From Leucaena leucocephala (lineage: Eukaryota; Streptophyta; Magnoliopsida; Fabales; Fabaceae): a stretch of 64,000 nucleotides of DNA. Positions 59,501 through 64,000 of the stretch are shown one piece after another (positions within the stretch are counted from its first letter, which is position 1; every line of letters starts with the position of its first letter). A program made the position numbers and the translations under genes. Below the pieces are notes generated by a model that ran no database searches, had not been told where the DNA came from, and saw nothing but the letters and a program-made list of their open reading frames with translations. Location: the NCBI GenBank assembly GCA_037074615.1, contig CM073560.1, positions 6,207,501-6,271,500 of the forward strand, in the 5' to 3' direction.

Positions 59501-61093
59501 ACCAACCCAGTTTCTTTGAACACCATATGTTCCTTTGACATTCATCATTGCTTCAACTGCATTTATAATGAAATTCACTTAAAATAAGACCATGATTTTG
59601 TAATGATGCACCAAAACATATTATTTCCAGATGAAAGCAAAACATACCATCTTGTTCAAATGTTTGTATTGCATCTATCTGTCTTACCACATAAATCTCA
59701 ACTGCATTGAGGATGGGTGGTAAGGTTGAGTCATCTGTTCTAGAAATTGAGATTTGATGTTCATTTCCCACCAAGGATTCCAAATTCGACACAATGGTTG
59801 CGTTTAAGTAACTAGGGACAAAGGGTCCAAATAATGGGGATCCATTCCAGGATATATTGAATTTCCTCAGTTCCTTTTTCTGAAGCTTCTCAACTTCAGC
59901 AAAGTACAAATACACATAAAATTTCGAGTTCGGATCATTGGGTTTCCAGGAGAATTCCAAAGGAGCACTCTCATTCTTTGGTCTAGCAGCAGTCCTAATG
60001 ACTTCAAATGGTGCATTATAGCCACTATTACTACCATTAATGGCTGAAGAAGTTTCCAAAGTTTCCCAAGAAGATGAACTGTAAGGAGACCAAATTCTAT
60101 CATAAACATCATCTTCATATCTTCCACTTCCATTGAGAGACGCAATGTCCCATCTTTTGAAGAGTAAAAGTGAAGCAGATGAACCGAACTCAGTACCATA
60201 AATATGGCCATAAATAATTGGTCTAAGTTCCAATGCTGAGATGAAAGGAATTCCCAATCCTTTGTTCACAAGACAAACGTTAATCTCCTCTGATACTTTC
60301 AAGCTGATGATTTCCATTATGAGTTGCTCTGAAGCATTTCTGAATGTAACTGAGGACCAGAAATTGACATCTACATAGAGATCAAATTCTGGAAGCTTGT
60401 TTTCTCCATCGTAGTTTCCATACAAGAAAGAAGCCCTTATCAAATGCAAACTGTTCCTTATTGGAGTTTTTATGTTGTAACAATTCCTCTTACCCTCAGG
60501 AAAACTTCTCAAATCTGAAAGTGGTTGTGGCAGAGTTGGATTTTTTGGGTAGTTATATTCAGAGGAAACGCTTCTATTGACCCCTGTGTTAATATAAGCT
60601 CCATCTGTGTTATACTTAATGGTTCCATCCGTATATTCAAAATTCTCTGGACCACCACAATCAATGCTTACGAAACCTGACCAGAAAGAAAGACCGATCA
60701 GAATCAGAAAAAAGTTACGATGTTAACAGTTCTCACTTTACTCCACAAATTATGATAAGATTTGTAAAACCCATTAGCTTTCAATTGATTTTGAGACTTG
60801 AGGGGAAAAAACCCATGAATTTGGGGGAAGCTCGAAAACGCGAAGCTTCGACAGTGATAAACGGAATTGCAAGATGATAAACAAAGGGCGCAGAGACTGC
60901 TTACGATTTTAAGGGAAATCAATCAAAGCGGAGTTTAAATTGAATAGTTCAGATCATAAATTCATAATATTAATGCCATTATTACATTGCTTACAAGCAA
61001 ATGCTAACCTCTTTGTTGCTGTCCATGAGCTGAAATTGTAAGAGCAAGAAAGAGCATGAGGAAGGCGAAGAGTCTCTTTGGAATTAACATCAT
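56553..61093 (-). CDS. Malectin-like/LRR receptor-like protein kinase (LRR-I subfamily), 12 exons
   Basis: Exons, in coding order: 61093-61009, 60676-59648, 59556-59418, 59311-59240, 59103-59032, 58948-58868, 58774-58629, 58353-58127, 58019-57893, 57797-57735, 57656-57464, 56988-56553. All have GT/AG borders and join in phase to 889 codons. A signal peptide (MMLIPKRLFAFLMLFLALTI) leads a malectin-like ectodomain (about 30-370). The WVGDPCEPKDYSWDGLKCNY linker and about three LRRs in 72/72/81-nt exons follow, then a transmembrane helix (511-533). The kinase has GKGGFG (580-585), K601, HRD with D697, DFG with D715, and GTTGYLDPEYY; it is an RD kinase, expected active. The start is the first of two adjacent ATGs. 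For exon 8 only the acceptor before ATAAGGAG keeps the frame. Relatives (FRK1/SIRK, IOS1) act at the plasma membrane in immune and symbiotic signalling; the ligand is unknown. Confidence 0.93.
57062..57395. mobile_element. Stowaway-like MITE in the last intron of the receptor kinase
   Basis: It starts CTCCTTCTCTCCAGTC with cctttttataagatct just inside, and ends aggatcttataaaaagaagc then aaagggaa. TA lies at 57060-57061 and 57396-57397. It occupies most of the 475-bp intron between exons 11 and 12 without touching splice sites. Confidence 0.75.
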
Positions 61094-61387
61094 CTTCAAT
61101 CAAACGAATTGGAGCATTGCGCTGGTGAATCAAGAAAGTTATAGCTGTATTGTCAAATTAAGCCCGCGTTAGAGAAAAGTCAAAAACTCAAAGTAGAGAA
61201 TCCTGGCCTGGCTTGGCAGAATTATTAGTCCATAGCATGAAAACTGTAGTAGTTTAGAATTAGAAATTTTAAATTATAGCCACTAGCCGCCATCAACCAA
61301 CGTTCCAATTTAAAAATTATTTTTTTTAATAAATAGGTAAAGAATTGTTAAAAAGCATTTCTCATTCGTTGTGCTTTTATATAGAAT
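61094..61387 (-). promoter_or_regulatory. 5' leader and proximal promoter of the receptor kinase
   Basis: A W-box core TTGACT (minus strand, 61183-61178) lies about 85 bp before the ATG. Another TTGAC core (61155-61151) is followed by A. W-boxes are WRKY targets common in defence-induced kinase promoters; function here is inference. No confident TATA box was seen. Confidence 0.4.
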
Positions 61388-61897
61388 GGGCCATTTGGAT
61401 ATATTTTTTAAAAAAGGCTTATCCAAAAAGAAGAATTTTTAGACAATTTTTAAAAAATAACTTTTAAAAAAGAGTTTATAGAAAAAAAATAGTTTTGAAT
61501 AAATAAATATTTAAATAGTTAAATTTTTATAATTAATAAATTATTAGAAAGGGTATGAGATTAAAAAAAAATATTCTCCTCTTCATAACTCTCTTCTCCT
61601 CTCTCATCTTCACATTATGGTGGCAACAACGGAGACGAAGGAAGACGACGAAGCTGAGAAAAAAGGAGAAGAGGAGAGAGGAGAGAGAATAGAAAAAAAA
61701 TATACGCAAAATATTAATTGAGTATTCCATAAGTTCTTTTATTGTTCCAGAAACTATTTCTAAGAGCTTATCCAAAATTATGGTTTGATCTATAAGCCTT
61801 TTTGAATAAATATTGTTTGTTTTAAAATTTTTTCAAACTAAAGTTTGAGTCAAAAACACTTTTAAAACTAAAATTTTATAGATATCCAAAAAGGCAC
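61388..61897. mobile_element. MITE, 3-bp-TSD family, copy 8, in the receptor-kinase promoter
   Basis: It starts GGGCCATTTGGATATATTTT and ends ATCCAAAAAGGCAC. The flanking triplets (AAT, ATC) do not match, so the TSD is lost or the ends are off. Unlike other copies, the core has a pyrimidine tract (61576-61610) followed by a purine tract (61630-61690) with a GACGAAGGAAGACGACGAAG insert. Confidence 0.65.
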
Positions 61898-63921
61898 ATC
61901 AAAACCACATCAACAAAGAAGTCTTATTACATATTTATATTTTATTAACGATTAAATCTTTAAATGAATGATTAATTTTAATCTCCTTCAATAATTTTAT
62001 TAAATATTTTATTTAGTATTCTTTTATCTTTTTAGAAGATTTTATACCGCCTCCTAACTAACACTTTAGACAAATTTTGTTGTGTATATGTTTCAACCAC
62101 ATGATATATTTTAGTAAAAGTATGTCATATTAATTAATTTTTTAATATAATTAAATTAGTTAAATATATATTATATTAAGGATTTGATGAGTAATATTTA
62201 TTGTTAGTCACGTAGTAATTATATAAATTTTTTTTTAAAATTTATTAGATATTTTTTGATCATAAATAATTACAATCTAATATTGCTGGTCTTATAATTT
62301 TTTAAAAACATATTTTATTGTCAATTTAACATTTATTGATGATGTTGATTAGAATGAGAAACCAACGAGAAAGTAATGAAAAAGTGGGATTAGTAATTTA
62401 TTAGAAGCAAGTTGGTACGTGCATTAGTGGTGATATCTACCCGATCCCATTGTTAGAAGATGCTGTTCGAGTCGAGGGGTCTGGGCACAGGGTTTTCCCT
62501 TATTTAAAACGTGAATTTTATAAAAGTAATCCTTTTAGGGAAAATTCCTGAAAGTTCCGCCACTATAAAATTTATTATTTAAAAGCACATAAAATTTATT
62601 TAAAAACCCAGTGTAACTTATATTTAGTAAATATAATTTTTTATTAAGTATATATAATATATTTTTAATTATATATAAATTATCTTCTATTTTATACCAT
62701 GCTAAAAATATATTATATACAAGTGAAGAAAAATTATATCGGTTAAAGGTAAATTATATTTAAGGACCTATGCGCTTACGTACTTTTGATAATAAATTTT
62801 GTAAACCACAGATTTTTCAGTAATTTTTCATTTTAATATTCTGTAAATATATTGATAAAACTTTCTTTAAAAAATTTTAATTTGACCTTATTTTATGGAT
62901 TAGTTGGCCTTCCTCTAGATTGTATGCTAGGTTGACCGTATAAGCATACAATATTTTATAGATTATTTGGCCTTCCTCTAGATTGCATGCTAGGTTGACC
63001 TTATCAGTATAAAATTTTACAAGGAGTATATTGCCTATAAATTATTAATAGTTGGACTTCTTTCTATATCATAATTAATATCGTTATGTTCATATATGTA
63101 TAAGGTCACACGCACTTTATTTTTGCATATCAAATAATATATTAAATTGATAATTTTTTTTTATTTATGCCCTTATTAAAAAGAAAAGATATTAAAAATA
63201 AATGTTATTAATTAACCTACAATTTTCTTCTAATCAAGAAGGATAAAATTAAAAAAAATTATTAATTACCCTACAAATAATTTATATTTAGAATCAAACA
63301 TTTTTTTTTATAAATGACTTACATATAATAATAGAGTGGTATAAATTAATGGCTCACTAAAAGAATTTGAGTGTAAAAATTTTAAAATCTAATTTTTACT
63401 ATTTAAAATTAGATTTTAAAAATTTTGCACGTAAATTCTTTTAGTGAGGCATTATTTAAATATCTATTCTTTCTCTTCATATGTATGTATTATGAGTGTG
63501 TATGTTTGTATGTATATTAAATTAATATAAAATTCATAATCTTTAAAGAAGCCACAATATTCACAAACTCTAAACGTCTATACAATGTACTGTATACCCA
63601 CTTAATTTGAAAAACACGCAATTACAAAAATTAAGTCAACTATCCATTGTTGACACGGCAATTTGTTAGAGACTTTATGAATATTTCTCCATCAAATTTC
63701 TCTTTTTAAATTATGGGATTCATTCAAAAGTATCGGCTTAAGCATATTCAAGAATTAACAAATCTCTATTGGGTGAATTATTCATTGATTGGTTCATTGT
63801 TTGGATGCTCTATTGCCTGAGGACAGTCAATCACATCCCTACACGTATCATATATCTCTCCACTCAACAACACTAATCATTATTATTGTAGAGGTAATTT
63901 TCCACAATATGAAGATCTGGG
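61898..63921. other. AT-rich intergenic sequence with tandem and inverted repeats
   Basis: 62545-62830 looks like a TIR element (aaaatttattatttaaaagc / gataataaattttgtaa). 62889-63004 holds two copies of a 63-bp-period repeat (ggccttcctctagattg...gctaggttgacc). 63352-63451 is a near-perfect foldback with ~45-bp arms (gctcactaaaagaattt / aaattcttttagtgagg). No gene was found. Confidence 0.5.
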
Positions 63922-64000
63922 TAGGGGTGTGTATTATACCCGTTGTTCGGTTTGCCCGCCTGAATCCAAAAAAAAATTGTTTAGCATGGTCCAAAAAATA
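63922..64000. mobile_element. Possible hAT-like element, start only
   Basis: taggggtgtgtattatacccg resembles the hAT-type terminus seen at 27672. The element would run past the window edge, so neither its other end nor its TSD can be checked. Confidence 0.35.

Noticed and set aside
1..64000. CRISPR array, operon, bacterial mobile system or viral integrant
   Set aside because: Repeats present are plant transposons. No spacer-repeat array, polycistronic gene cluster, capsid or replicase-type frame was seen.

Overview
This is a gene-poor, strongly AT-rich plant nuclear window, most likely from a eudicot. Signs are spliced genes with GT/AG introns, a plant-type CCCH zinc-finger protein, a malectin/LRR receptor kinase, and plant transposon families (CACTA, hAT, Mutator-like, PIF/Harbinger-like and Stowaway MITEs, SINEs, LTR elements). 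I cannot name the species.

Only two genes look intact. An intronless arginine-rich tandem CCCH zinc-finger gene lies at 42697-43833 (+). A 12-exon malectin-like/LRR receptor kinase lies at 56553-61093 (-); its exons join in phase to 889 codons. A third gene-like locus of unknown function (about 7264-8097, -) has an internally repeated acidic N-terminus. Its 5' part is duplicated, frameshifted and cut short at 3818-4578.

Layout: 1-3215 is the right end of a CACTA transposon with a broken TNP2-like transposase and a small coiled-coil ORF. 3.2-12.3 kb holds the duplicated unknown gene, SINEs and a MITE. 12316-19671 is a three-level nest: a Mutator-like long-TIR element contains a degraded CACTA element, which contains a 2.77-kb solo LTR; the two inner insertions have exact target-site duplications and the outer one is 8/9. 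19.7-42 kb is AT-rich intergenic sequence with SINEs, Stowaway, hAT, Mutator-like and 3-bp-TSD MITEs and a Copia-like LTR remnant. 42.4-43.9 kb is the CCCH gene with ACGT-core promoter motifs. 44-56.5 kb is repeats, including a 3.35-kb LTR retrotransposon with TSD TATAC and one MITE nested in a sister copy. 56.5-61.1 kb is the receptor kinase, with a Stowaway MITE in its last intron and another MITE about 300 bp upstream of its start codon. 61.9-64 kb is AT-rich with a tandem repeat, a foldback and the start of another hAT-like element.

No operon-like or multi-gene system is visible. The most interesting content is transposon biology: nested insertions with exact TSDs, an 8-copy MITE family with 3-bp A/T-only TSDs, three SINE-like families, and the duplicated unknown gene. 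All family names come from reading motifs by eye, without database searches.
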